DNA from: Sequoia sempervirens
Taxonomy: Eukaryota; Streptophyta; Pinopsida; Cupressales; Cupressaceae
Direction of reading: 5' to 3'
Assembly: GCA_007258455.2 (NCBI GenBank)
Contig: VDFB02262612.1
Span: forward strand, 1-64,000
Length of the DNA stretch: 64,000 nt
Shown here one piece after another: positions 22,765 through 35,517 of the stretch (positions are counted from its first letter, which is position 1; each line of letters opens with the position of its first letter). Position numbers and translations under genes: made by a program. The notes under the pieces were generated by a model. It ran no database searches and had not been told where the DNA came from. It worked only from the letters and a program-made list of their open reading frames with translations.

Positions 22765-24670
22765 TATCTGGGGCTCCCCTTGTGTATCTCCAAGATCCAA
22801 GATTCATTCTAGTTGGGTCTATTGGATAAATTCAATAGGAAGTTGGCAGGTTAGATAGGCGTGCTCCTCAGTTAGGTGGGAAAGATTCAACTTATTTCTT
22901 CCACTCTCCAAATTTTTCCTTTGTATCCTATAAGTCTTTTTAGGATTCCTATCAAGTTTGAAGAAAAAATGAAATAGATAATGAGAAGGTTCCTTTGGTC
23001 AGGTGTTGAGACCAAAGCCAAAATTCCTCTTGTGGCTTGGGATTTGGTGTGTAGATCAAAGAAGTGGGAGGGTCTTGGTATCAAAAATTTAAAATCTTTC
23101 AATAAGGCTCTTTTGTTGAAAAATGCTTGGAGGCTCCTGAATGGGGATGCTGGGTGGGCCTCTCTGGTGAGTAATAAGTATCTGTATGGCTTGGAGAGAT
23201 CTTGGAATCTGTTGACTTCGGAGGATATTCCCTTTAGTTCGTGTTTTTGGAGAAATATAATTCTTAGTAGAGATTTTATTGCTAAGGGTGTTAAATGGCT
23301 ACTGGGTGATGGTTCTTCTATTCTTTTTTGGGAAGATGTGTGGTGTGGTGTTACTCCTTTAATTAGCCTTCCTTGGGCCCTCCCTATTGTCCCCTTGTTC
23401 AAACACCTTTTTGGGACTAAGGTGGCTAATTAATTTGAAGATGGGGAGTGATTTTTTTTTCAGGATTGGGACTTGTTTTGATGGTTCTGAAGGACTTCTT
23501 ATGCAAGATTCAGATCCCCTCTTTTCCTAGACCGGATAGAGCCATTTGGGCCCCCTATGCTAGTGGAAATTTTTTGGTGGCCTCTACTCTCTTGAGCTCA
23601 ATGGAAGTGCCTGCTTCTATTCCTTTCTGGGGGAAACTATAGAATAAGAAGTTGATTCCTAAAGTGATTGTCTTCTTCTGGCTACTTATGCAAGGTAAGG
23701 TTTTAACATAGGATAACCTTTGTAAGAGAGGGTTTGTGATTCCTAATAGATGTGTTCTTTTTGAAGCTAATGGTGAGAGTGCTTTCCATATCCTTCTTGG
23801 GTGTGAATATTATTTTTCTCTTTGGAGTAAATTTCTTAGTCTCTAGAATATTGGATGGGTCTTTTTGGATTCCCTTGATAAGTTCTTTGATCAATGGATG
23901 TGCCCTTCCTCTTCTCCCCCTCCTCATTGGTTGTGGGACCTTATGGCCCCACATATTGCTTGGGGGTTATGGAAAGAATGAAATAATAGGATCTTTCATG
24001 ATTCTAAACTCAAGGTTGATAGTCTTTTTGTCAAGATATGGTGGGCAATTTTGGAGAACTTCACTTTAAGAAATTTTGATGCTTGGTGTGTTCCTTCTGC
24101 TTGCCTTTCTAGTTATGATCTCCTGGTGGTTTCTAATTGGAATATTTATTCTATTCCTATTTTGAATTCTAAATCCAACTTAATTGCTAGAATGAACACT
24201 AAGTGGCAGCCTCTTCCCTTTGGATGGGTTAAAGTTAACTTTGATGGGGCAATGAAGGGAAATCCTAGGCCTGCAAGATGTGGGGGGTGTTGAGAAATGA
24301 TGTTGGTAGACTTCTTGGTGTGGTGGCACTCCTGTTGGGAATCCAAACCAATCACTACATAGAGGAAGAGGTTGTGTTCATGAGTGTTAGATATGTAATC
24401 AGTAAAGGGTACTCCAAATTATTGGTTGAAGGTGATTCTTTAAACATAATTAACTATTTGCGTGGCAATCATCCTCTGAATTGGAATGTCAATCAGCTCA
24501 TTAAAGATACTATAATCATGTTGTGATCTTGTGAAGAGACCCGCGTCTCTCACATCTACTAAGAAGGCAACTCATTGGTAGATTCTTTTTCCAATGAGGT
24601 TTTTAGTTTAAATGATTTTCATTCGTGGGAGGAGGGATCAATCCTTCCTGAGAAGCTAGGATTTTATTGA
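22765..24670 (+). pseudogene. LINE (non-LTR retrotransposon) ORF2, 3' half
   Basis: C-terminal part of a plant L1-type ORF2, through several frameshifts and stops. In order: end of the reverse-transcriptase region (YLGLPLC-type motif near 22765; MRRFLWSG at 22981; WDLVCRSKKWEGLGIKNL); a zinc-binding RT segment (KVIVFFWLLMQGKVLT, then NRCVLFEANGESAFHILLGCEYYFSLW) at 23660-23830; and an RNase H domain near 24225-24500 with VNFDGAMKGNPRPARCGG, an IEEEVVF helix and LLVEGDSLNIINYLRG. The acidic RNase H residues D (FDGA), E and D (EGDS) are still visible. Endonuclease and catalytic RT blocks are absent, which fits 5' truncation. It encoded retrotransposition functions but is dead. Confidence 0.88.
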
Positions 24671-24889
24671 GGAATGATGGCATGGGTTGAGATGACGCGA
24701 TATTTATGTTCTAGTACCTTCTTCTATTTCACACACTTTGTGGGTGTCTTCTTGCTCTCTGGCTCTCAGTTGAGTGTTTTCCATAAGGGTTTGCTTGCTC
24801 TAGTGTTATTCGCCATGGGCGGTGATAGAAGCATAATCAAGTTGCATTCCTACAGGGGCATTAGGAAAGAAAAGAAGCTCTAGAATATT

Positions 24890-27160
24890 TTGTGCCATGG
24901 TAATTTCACTCCGTTCTTAGAGACATTGCACGGGCATGATCCCAATGCCTCGACACAGTTTGTGTCTTTCTGGCATAATCGAAAGATTATGGTTAAAGGC
25001 TTGGAAGTGGAGGTGAATGAGGAATTGGTTGCTACTATTACTAGGATGTTGATGGTTGGCGACAAGTTCTTCAAGGATAAAAAGAGTAATGAGGAGGCAA
25101 TGGCCCAGTTTTTTAAAGATGATGAGTGGAAGAAATTAATTAAATTGGAAAGCTAGGGCTATGAGAGAAAATCCCTCAAGAAAATTTGGGCGAGTGTTGT
25201 TGAGGTGCTTATATGCTATGTGACTCTAGAGGGGAGGTTTACTGCTATTCTTGGTCACCATTTCACTCTCAATCATTTTAGACATGGTTTGTTCATTTTT
25301 TTTCCTTTTTTCCTGTTATCGTCTTCAAAGGTCTCTGTTTATGCTCATTTGAAGAATAGGAGGGCTCCCGTCCTCCATGAAGGTATTATCTTATTAATTA
25401 TGCAACATGTTAAGTCTCTTCTCCCTACTCCTACCATTAAGGGGAAGGAGAAGACTTTGAGTGATGTTTTTGGGTTGTTGAGCTCAGATTCCACTTCAGA
25501 TGAGAAGGAAGAGGAATGGAATGAAGAGGATGATGTGTCTCCAGAGGTTGTGACTATGTCTTTGAAGAAGAGGAAGTCAGGTGGTTCTAAGAGTAATAGG
25601 GTAGCTAAGAGGCTTGTCCTTTTTGAAAGTGAGGACATGGAATTGAACTCAAATGATTCCCCTCCCAAGACTGTGGAGGTGGTTGTTGGTAAGGATGCTG
25701 TTGGTGGTGGCCTTAAGGTGGGGTCATAGTTTAATGTGTTTGGGTTTGGATGACAAGCCGTAGAGGGGTATGTGCAGGATCATCATGGAAAAAATAAGCC
25801 CTTAAGTGGCAAAAAATTAAGAAAAATGAGTGTTAGGCAACTTGACGTAAAAAATTGAATAAGTTATCTATATTATTTCAAAAATATGTAAGAATAGAAT
25901 CTGTAGAAAATTGAATGTAGTTTCTAAACTACTAGGTTTATTTAAAAATAAATAAAATCTATTTGGTGAGAATTTCAAATTTCAATGCATTAGTACTTAA
26001 ATTTCAGGGAAAAAATAAGAAGTAGGTGTATGTCTGACCACCCTAACCATAATAAAAAAGATAATATTTTTTCATAATATTTTATATATAAGTAGAGGAC
26101 TCATGTCTGGATGTGATGCATAATTTTTTGTAATTTTTTTCCAAGTAAATAATTAATTATGAATTTTTTATTACAACTTTTAAAAATTATAAAAAATCAT
26201 GTCTTACCACCTTAACTTGGTCAAAAATTCATGAAATTTATTTTTTCTTTTTTTAATTCTATAGTATGTGAAGCATAGAATGTGACACATGTTTCAGATT
26301 CTAAAAATATGATACCATTTGAAAGTTATAGATGTTTTTCAATCAGCTTATCGATCAAGACTTTATTCGTAATTCTAATAGAAAATAAATAATAATTATT
26401 TATTAAATTCAAATTAAAGCATAATTTATATTGGTGGAAAGTTGAGAATCTCATCTAAAAACCCTTTTCGTTTCATCAGTTTTGGGTTAAAAAAATGTTA
26501 TCAGCCATATACCCTACAAATACCCATAATATTGCCACTTTTTGGCCCATCATGATCCTGCACATACCCAGAGGTCGTCGAAGCCTATTTCCAACCTCAA
26601 GAACAAGGCCTCAGATGTGTTGACTAAGGACCCCAATGTGTCTGGGGATGGCAAGGATTCTAGCAATAAGATAGTGGCCATTAAGGACTCCCAAGTTCAG
26701 GATTTGCCTAATGTGGAGCAAGAAAAGGAGTTAAAGTGTCTTGATGAGGACACAAAGAAGAAAAAAGCTAAACATGATCCTTTGAAGGTAAATCCTCTCT
26801 TTGAGGACTTTACTTACCTTGAAAATGACTCTACCTCCATGTATGATTTGCTAGAAATAGCTAGGGTTGGGGCCACTAGAACTTTTAAGTTGGTTAAGTA
26901 GACTCTTCAGGAGTTCAATAAGATCAATATTAAAATTAGAGGGTTGAAGGAGAATCTGAAGAATGTTCTGAAGGGTTCAGTTTCATACATTCTTATTGAT
27001 AGAATGGTGGGCCTTGAAGGTTCCTATCATGATTTCAAATCTCTGTGTGAAGATAGGTTGGATGCTCTGGAAGCCAAGATTCTAGGTACAAATGTGGATA
27101 TCAAAAAGCTTTTGCAAGCATGTCATATCTCCATGAAGAACAATGTGGACTCCCCATAAG
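24890..27160 (+). pseudogene. Decayed retroelement ORF, putative plant transposon protein type, second copy
   Basis: Related to 640-2215. The N-terminal part (24890-25156) reads NFTPFLETLHGHDPNAS...KGLEVEVNEELVATITRM. The second block (25205-25440) reads GRFTAILGHHFTLNHFRHG, then VLHEGIILLIMQHVKSLLP. An acidic, Ser-rich linker follows (DVFGLLSSDSTSDEKEEEW). After an 804 bp transposon insertion (25766-26569) the frame resumes with SSKPISNLKNKASDVL, then DYLLEIARVGATR-like text and a coiled-coil tail to 27159. Most segments stay open for 70-170 codons, so decay is more recent than at the left edge. Function is unknown. It lies directly after the LINE fragment in the same orientation. Confidence 0.6.
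25766..26569. mobile_element. Non-autonomous TIR DNA transposon (804 bp)
   Basis: Ends are inverted repeats: GGGTATGTGCAGGATCAT at 25766 and its complement ending at 26569, about 23 bases with one mismatch, with weaker similarity continuing inwards (the 'gtggcaa' blocks). A four-base direct repeat AGAG flanks it (25762-25765, 26570-26573). The interior is AT-rich with no transposase. It splits the retroelement ORF, which dates it as younger. The superfamily cannot be assigned from these data. Confidence 0.75.
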
Positions 27161-27650
27161 TCCTTTTTAGAAAGATAAGTTAGCTCAGGGAGGATCAGGT
27201 GTATTTCTATGAGCTTATGGAGAAAGAGCACTCAGTTAAGGGAAAAGGTAAAAAAGGTGTTAAAGATGATGACAAAGGACCTGCTGTGAGAGGGTCGACC
27301 AATTGGAAGAGATCCTTTGATGCTAAGAAGAAGGAGCTATTGGATATGATCGAAATGCATAGAAGCTAGCAGATCGAGGTGGCCAACACCCTGATTAGTT
27401 TGGATTAGTTCCTAGTATTCTTCTTTGTTGCTTTCTATTTCTCACTGGGTGTAGGTTTCTTTTCTATTGTTTTATTATTTTGAGGTTGTTTGACATTGTT
27501 GTTTGTTTAGTGTCTTATCTTTAGACTAGCACCTGTTTTGTTCTATTTTTTGGCTATTGGGATACTGTTGGTGACTTTAATGTTTAGCAGTATTTTGTAT
27601 CTTTTGTTGTAAAGGGTTTCGGGTCCCTTCAAAACCTGCTTTTCCCATAT
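27161..27650 (+). mobile_element. 3' region of the second retroelement ORF
   Basis: T-rich sequence follows the coiled-coil tail and ends 'gggtttcgggtcccttcaaaacc', then 'aatcaaaac'. It parallels the end at 2490-2530 of the first copy. Confidence 0.45.
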
Positions 27651-28150
27651 AATCAAAACATACCATCAGAATTGACACAAGATATACCTTGGGAAAACCC
27701 TTAAGAGGGAAAAACCTAGCCTCTAAGAGCATTCATCACTCATATATCATTCAACAAGGAAACCATTACAATACATCTTGAGAGTCTCCATGAACACTTC
27801 TAAAAAAACAAGCTCTCTACATGCTCTCCATGTGAACAAGCATGTAACCACACATCCCATGCCATGCTCCAAACCCTCACAAATGCAAACACAAGATGCT
27901 CTCAATCCCTTAACCAAAATAACCAACCATAAAAAACTACCCATGTGCTTGATTTTATAGACATAAGCTTGCATAAGACCATTGAATGATATTACATAAA
28001 ACCATGTGACTAATACCATGAGCTTAAATAAAACTACAATCCCCTCATTCACTTTTGGTATTAAATACTTACCAAATACAACCCCACATTAAATATTTAT
28101 GCCAATGTTATATACAAAACATCAAGTGGCCCCAAGAATTCTAATGCCAT
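27650..28150 (-). mobile_element. Fragment of an LTR related to the 35518-41058 element
   Basis: Shares a characteristic block 'gacacaagatataccttgggaaaaccctt...gggaaaaac' and, 100-150 bases later, 'catgtgaacaagcatg...ccacacatc...tgccatgct' with 35690-35920. Ends are not clear and no second LTR was found. Confidence 0.55.
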
Positions 28151-30760
28151 GTGATGCACATATCCCTAGATCCCTTAGGTGTGTGAGGCCCAACCCTATC
28201 TATAAATTGTGTGACACCTTGATAAGTTTAATTATTCTTGTTGGTGGATAACCTGATGATTTAACCTAATTCCATGTTTAATATTTTGATTTTAGTAGTA
28301 ACTATTGTAAATGATTATTGTGACAAATTCTCTCCATTAAATGAAAACAGGAAAACTGTTAAGAATGAATGTGAGCAGATAATATTTAGATTCTCGAACA
28401 AGTATCATATGAAGAATACACTTAGATCGATATGAGCTAAGAAATTTTGTGTATCTAATATTAGTTTGAATCTCGCTAATAAGTTTCATGTTACTTGGGA
28501 AATGATAATAGGTAGGAATAAAGCAGGACTTTGGAAGATCAAGGAGAAGTTTCTAGAAGCATCACTAGCCAAGAATCATCAAGGTAAATTTAAAAGATGA
28601 CTCTAATCAATTAGAGGTATACCTAAGGTAGGATAATTTGAGGAAAAATTATATAAATTAGATATCAAGTTGAATGATAAATTTTATTACAGGAAGGAGT
28701 GTCCAAGAGTAAATTTAGTAGTGTAAATAAAGTATTTAGCTAAGGTTAGGTGTCCATTATTATTTAATGAATGCTCAAATTTTTCATCTCTTATAGGGAA
28801 ATGAAATGAATATATATGTGTATTATGGTTACTAACTATTGAATTTGATCTTATGGATAGTTTGAATAGGTGTTTATTATATTTCTATCCTAACATGTAT
28901 TTGGGAAAATACATATGAGAGTAATGTCAAGGGATGTAAATATAATTAGGGTTTTGTCTAAGTTGCAGTTGAGTGGAGGGTTTTAATGATTGGTGGCTTA
29001 GTGTGGGTATTTTGTTTTGGATCCTTATTGATTATAGTCATGTGGTTAAGAGTGTAAGATCTATTGGGGTTTTCAAATCCTTAGTTAGGTCTTGAATTTC
29101 GAATTGGCCTTTAAAGTTGTCATTTTAGGGTGTTGTATGGTCAATTTTTTTGATATTAGTGCAAAAATATAACCCTAAGGCCTATACCTATGGGAGGGGG
29201 ACCTTTTGGACATGTGACATTGTCTTTGGGACATGATTTGACCCTTCAAAAGTCCACTTGAAAGGGTGTGACGAATTTGAGTCTTTGGGAGTTGGGAGAA
29301 GTGACTTATCACTTCCCCACCACACTCCCCAAAGTTCATTAATGAACTTGGAAAGAGCATCAAAGCTCTCACATGTGTGAAGCCACCTTGTAAGGGTTGT
29401 TGGGTAGAGTGTCATAGTACATTCCCCATCTCCCCAAAAGTCTCACACATGTGTGAGAACTTGTGGGGATGTGTGTTGAAAGATCAAATGAGAGAGTGAC
29501 AAGTGTCTCTCTCTCATTCAAGTGAATTCAAGTTGAATTCCTATATACTTGGATGGAAAAGAGAAAATGGATGTTACCCACTTCTCCTCTTGGAGAACTC
29601 TTTTGGAGAATTTGAGGTTTGGGGAGAAAGAAAAGAAGAAAATTGGAAAAGAAGCAAGGAGCTCTTACATATGAAAGAGGAGTTCAAAATGCAAAATGGT
29701 GGAGATAAGTGATTTCTTCTCATTTCTATCAACTAGTTTGAGTAGGAAATTTGTGTTGTTTTATTTTGTTATGGATTTCAAATCAAGTGGGATGTCTAAG
29801 TTTATGTATGGGTAAATTTAAAATTTGTGTGGTAGGTGGATAAATAGTAAATTTGTAGTTAAGCTATTCTCTCACTCTTCCTACCTAGATCAATGGTAGT
29901 TGTTTGTTTCTTGCTTGGGGGTATGGCTAGAGCCCATGAGGCTTCATGATGCCATTAAGGTAGGGTGGAGAGCAAGCCTTATTCACTTGTTTTTATTATT
30001 CGTTATATTCTTAAATACTGTTGTAGTATGGAAGGTTAGTATCTTGTTAAAAATAAAAAAAATAATTTGAAGAATGTAAAGGGGAAAGCTTGTATTCATT
30101 GGCATGTTGATTATTTTAGTTCTATGTACTATTGTAATAATGAAGGTCTACTATTTTGTTGATAAATGGAAGAAACAAGGCATGTATTTATAATGGAAAT
30201 GATGGATCTTGCATTCTAACCTTAGAGAAAACTATTGACATGGTGAGGTCATAGTGGAAATGGGATGGATTTAAAAAAAAAGAAAAAGAAAAAATGAGTT
30301 TTTTTTTTTTATAATGGTTTGGTATGTTGCATGTTAAGTTATAATCCTTTTGTATTCTAAATCATCATAAAATGTATATAAATAATGTGATAGAGGATGA
30401 AAAGACATTGTGATATCATAAACTTTTCAATATTCCTAAAAGAAGCTTTTTATGGTCTAATTAGAACTTGTTTTCATTTCACATACTCTTAGTTATTTAA
30501 TGAGTTATTGAGGATTTAATTATTATTATTTTTTTGGGTCATAAGATTTAACCATATATTTAAACATTTAAGTCTAGCTAAATTATATTCCCGATGTGGA
30601 TAAAGTTACCCCTTATTTAAAAATACCTCATGTCAAAAATTTCATTAAAATATTTAATAAGTCTATATATAGAATAATTTATATTCTAAATAATAAATGC
30701 CTTAAAATAATATTGATTAAAAGCTAAGATTAAAAGAAAATAAATTAAAACAGAACAAAC
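28150..30760. other. Intergenic sequence, probably old LTR material
   Basis: No gene is supported. 29160-29720 has a promoter-LTR-like character ('acatgtgtga' repeats, a short open frame at 29503-29712 without motifs). Confidence 0.35.
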
Positions 30761-30769
30761 AAAAAAAAA

Positions 30770-30895
30770 AAGAAAGGTTGGGAAGGGCATGAACCTCCCC
30801 AAACCCTAGCCTTGGCTAGAGAGGGAGGCGTCGCACCCTACCAGCAGGGGCACAACCTCCCCTGTGGAGCCATGTCTCGTACAGAGGAATGCAGC
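30770..30895. other. Short GC-rich island
   Basis: About 120 bases of clearly higher GC than its surroundings after an A-rich run at 30755-30770. No A/B boxes or coding motif were found. It could be a retroposed fragment. Confidence 0.3.
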
Positions 30896-31584
30896 CTCAC
30901 TGCATGCATTTCATTTACATTATCAAAACAAATAAATATGCTTATCCTACACAGCTCTATAAAAATAAATAAATATAAATAAAATAAAACACCATTATGA
31001 CTGCTGTTATTATAAAAATATAATAAAAATAAATAAAAGACCATTTTGCAGTTTATTTTGAGATTTTAATGTGTAAAATAAAATGTCTGTTGAATTCAAA
31101 ATAAATAAATGGAAATGCATTCACATGAATCTAAGTCGCAGATCCTTGAGAATATTGCTAAGTTTAGTAGTCTGCAAGGAAAATAAGAATTAAGAGTTTA
31201 AGTTATACAATATGGGGAAATTTAAAATATACTCTTTGCTCTGCAACTGCATTAAATAGACTTGTGTAGAATATAGGAAAACTTGCAAATATTGGGGCAA
31301 AACCAGTGGAAGGAAGATGTGAGCGAATTCCTACAGCACAAGTGCAATGTGAGCAACCAGCATTGAAAGTGAAGAGGAATTTCTCCATGGTAGAAGTGTT
31401 TTACTGTCATTTTCAAATCTGCAATAACTATGTTTACAAATGCAATAAATGTAAAAATAAAAATGAAGGAGAAATTTTATTATTCATTCACCGATTGATA
31501 TTGCAGCAGATTGCTTAAAATAGTTCAATAAATAAATATAAGGATGCAAATTAATGATAATAACCGAAAAGAAAATAATAATAT

Positions 31585-31705
31585 CTTCTCTATTCTTTTG
31601 GTTGTGTGCAGCAATAGAAACATAAATATTTAAATATTGGAATAACTTCTCTATTCTTTTGGCTATGTGCAGCAATAGAAAAATAAATATTTTAATATTA
31701 GCAAT
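31585..31705. repeat. 61 bp tandem duplication
   Basis: 'cttctctattcttttgg' with 'tgtgcagcaatagaaa' occurs at 31585 and again at 31646. Confidence 0.8.
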
Positions 31706-31891
31706 AAAATGTGCAGGTATTAATAAGCACTATTCTTAATAATGTAAACTTATTTATCTATAAAACAATGTGTATATCTCTCAGCAGAGAAAATAACAGA
31801 TGTAATATATATATACACATTTAAATATGTATTTTATTCTGTTGAAACTGATAAAAGAAAAAAAAAGGGGGGTGGGGGAAGAAATCAAAAT

Positions 31892-31954
31892 CTGTATCCA
31901 GTTCTCTTGAAACCTCCATCCCAAAGGCGATCTGCAGTTGGGCCAACGAATACT
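31892..31954 (-). pseudogene. Possible isolated terminal exon of an unidentified gene
   Basis: On the minus strand a good acceptor (TTTCTTTGTAG) is followed by about 20 codons reading VFVGPTADRLWDGGFKRTGY, then Arg-Phe and TGA. The amino-acid sequence looks non-random and C-terminal, but I cannot name the protein, and no upstream exon was found to the right. It may be an isolated or captured exon. Low confidence. Confidence 0.3.
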
Positions 31955-32059
31955 TCTACAAAGAAAGAGAGATTATTTTAGGGCAACAACTTTCTAGAGG
32001 GAGGCTGGACGTGAAATGAAGTTTTAGCAAAATGTATAAAATTTAAACTTAGAATATTG

Positions 32060-35000
32060 GCGCCCAGCAGTAAGGCATCTATTTTAAATAAAATAGCAAG
32101 GACATTAACCTTATGAATGTTTCTTTCAATTTATAAATCTCAATATGGAGAAAGAATGTTATTTAAGAAAGTAAACTACTTTGCAGAGATGACCTTTTTA
32201 TGCATTAAATTTATTAACTTTATTTTTAGTTGACAAATATTATAGGCAGTTGTAAACATATCATAATAGTGAATTATATATATATAAACTCACATAGTAA
32301 ATCGGTTAAAATGAGTAGTAGTTATACAATATTAATGTGGGAATAATTAATATATTTATATTAGTATAAACATAAAATAATTAATATCCACATTCTTGTT
32401 TGGTACTGTTGTAAGTAACCATATCGTTACCTTTTTATTCCATATAATAATGGTAGTATTAATTAAGTAATGATAATGATACATGTATAATTATATTCAA
32501 TTACCTTATACATTTGGTATCTTATAATAAAATTAATCAATGTGGACATTATGGTGATTAGAAAATCCAGGAGAATGTGACAATGCATAACATTTATATG
32601 AATGAATTTTTCCAACAATACAATTGTTCATAGTAATTAAGTCATGTTACTAAAGGAAACATAAATTCAAAGATCAACATGAACAATATGACCATATTAT
32701 AAGTGACATTCAAATAAGGAATAGTTAATCAAAATTATCCTAATGTTAGCATGCTAGAAAAAGGTTAGTAAGGGGCGTAAATAGTAATGCCACTAAGTAG
32801 AGTAATTATAAGTTCATACAATTTTAGTGATGTTACTAATAATGTCATCAACGCGGTTACACTAATATGTGTTGCAAGTGCTTATAGCCAATATAGATTA
32901 TTCAAATGAGCAACCTAAATATTGGTTGATTATTTGCTAACAACAATACTCTTGCAATTAGGGAATAAATAGTAACGTTGTCATTAGGGTTAAATAAGGA
33001 TAATGCTATTAATGTCTATGAGATTTAAAATAATACAATTATTATGGCCGAATAAAAGAAACCATAGTAACATAGAAAATGGAGAGCTAATGCTCATACT
33101 ATTGTTAGGTTAATGTAACCCTTGGAAATAATGTAAAAAAAAAGAGATCTAATGATAGTAATACTATTAAAGGTCCTTTAAATGGAGGTTAATTAAATGC
33201 CAAATTTATAACATAACTTCTTACATTGAAATCTTTTTCATCCAATAGAGTTTAACATTATGGCTGGAGATGATCAATGGTAAGCATGTTTCCAACGCTT
33301 AAAATCTATACACATCACATTCTAGATTTTAAATCCATTGGTGCATTTAAATTTAAATTGAGCTACTACTTCCAATCAACCTTAAGAACCTTAGAGTGCA
33401 AGAGTTGTCTAACCTTCATTTTAAATCTGGTTGATTCTAGTGGTCGTTAAACAAATCCCTAAGTTAACCTTCACACTCGAACTAAGAGATGATGATACAT
33501 AGTGTGCAACGTGTATACTAGATATATGTCTCTCACCTCTATCTCTTAGAGTAATAATTAGTTTAGTTAATGTTTAAAAAGAAAAATGTTGGGATTTTCT
33601 GGTGCAAACTTTTTGGGGCATGACAAGGTGCACTACAAATAATATTAAATTATATTATAGCATTATGAAAGGTGTAAAGCATGTGCTTTACTAACAATCT
33701 TATCCATCTAATCACCTTGAATCATGAAGTTACACTATGTAGCAATTATAAGGTTCCCCTTGGTGACCTCTCATGGATTCAAGGCTCTCATTCAACCCCA
33801 ACCTTGATTTTGCAAATTAAATCTTATCTATTGATCCACCATCCTATAAATATAAAAATAGACCCTCTTATGGGATATTTTTAATCAACCCTTGAATGCA
33901 AACTTATGTTATCTAAGTGATAAACCAACATAGATTCAATCACACATTTAAATATTGTGCATATACATACCCTTGGTGTGCAAATAGAGGTATTAAGAGG
34001 ATTCTTGAAAGGTCTTTAACTTGGGTGCAAAAACCTCTTTGGCTCAAATAAAGGTGCATTTGGGTGCAAGGTAAAGGATTAATTTATTGTGTTTAATTTT
34101 TTTTTATGTTTTTATTCTCTCACTCACATTTTGGCAGGCTCGGTGGGACCTACATCCTTAGAAACAATGCTTTTTTGAAGTGTTTTGTGAGTTTGAAGTT
34201 GAAGGTTCTTAATTTGATGTGTTTTAACTTTCTTTCAATGTCTCCACAAGCATGCTTTGATGTGTCCACTCTTCTAACTTTATGCATCCACTTGTGACCT
34301 AAATATATAATGAACCAACAACCCTCAACTAGTTTTCAAATTTCCTTGCAATTTGCTAATATATTTTGGTTGTTGTTGTTGTAGGGTTTCCTAATATTTT
34401 AGTTGATTTATGTCTTATTCTATGAAATTTGGTGTAGCCTAACTTGGTTTTTCATAGAAACCCTTATTTTTTCTCCATGGGCCTAGTTCAATGTGTCCTA
34501 TTTGTAAATCTATATATCTAATTTTTTATGCCATAAACACTTTATAGATCAACACCTCTACCCCTATAGTTAAAATATCACATTATGAACATTCTAGGGG
34601 TTTTTATTTTTGGTTTTTTCAATAAAAGTATAGCATATATTCTCCGGAACCTATTTTTGTGTCCATCTAGATACTTTGTGCTTGGCCTAACATTTATTTT
34701 GTATGTTTAAGTTGGATTTTCTTAGCCCCAAACACATTTCAATTTATCTACTCCTATAGTGATACACCTATTTTTTTGCAATGTGCTTCACAATTCAATG
34801 AATTTTCTCTTGAACATAAACCCCCCATTCTATTCATTGAACAAACCTTACATCTATTATTTTTATAAATTTAATTAGCCTCTTAATGCACTAACTTCTT
34901 GTTCTAGCATTTGGTAGTCTTAATTTTTGTTGGTTTTCATGTTTTTTAAAGATTTTATTAACCTATGTTGTGTTGTTAATAGGTATCTATTTTGGTATAT

Positions 35001-35512
35001 ACACTTTATTCTTCATTGTATGTGACTCTAAATTGATGTCTTCATGAGTGTCAACTGAAATATGTATAGGTAAAATTGATAAAAGTAGAAAAAAATCATT
35101 CATTGTTTCTATTTTATTTCACTGTCTACTACATGTGTGTTAGTATATCTATCTCTCTATCAATATCTATTATATTTTTTTTTATATCATTTTTACTTTA
35201 TTTTCATGATATTTGTGGGTGCAACTTGTTGGTACCAATTGGGGTTTTTTAGGAAAATCATATGCCCAAGACCTTTTACAAACTAATAACAAGTTTTTTG
35301 TAGGTTCAATCATCCAAGACTCATTTTCTCTCTACTAGTTTAGTTGCACACCTCAATCTTTTAAAGGGAAATAATTTTTTATTTCCATACTTTTGCAATT
35401 ATTTTGATCCATATTATCTCTCCTTAAATTGAAAGGTGATCTTGGAAATCACAATTATCACCTTATCTTATTGTGTTTATATTATAACCTAAGAGATTTA
35501 AATGTGTATGCT
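32060..35512. other. AT-rich intergenic sequence
   Basis: No gene is recognised. 33590-34300 has LTR-like text but no paired repeat was established. Confidence 0.4.
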
Positions 35513-35517
35513 CTCTC

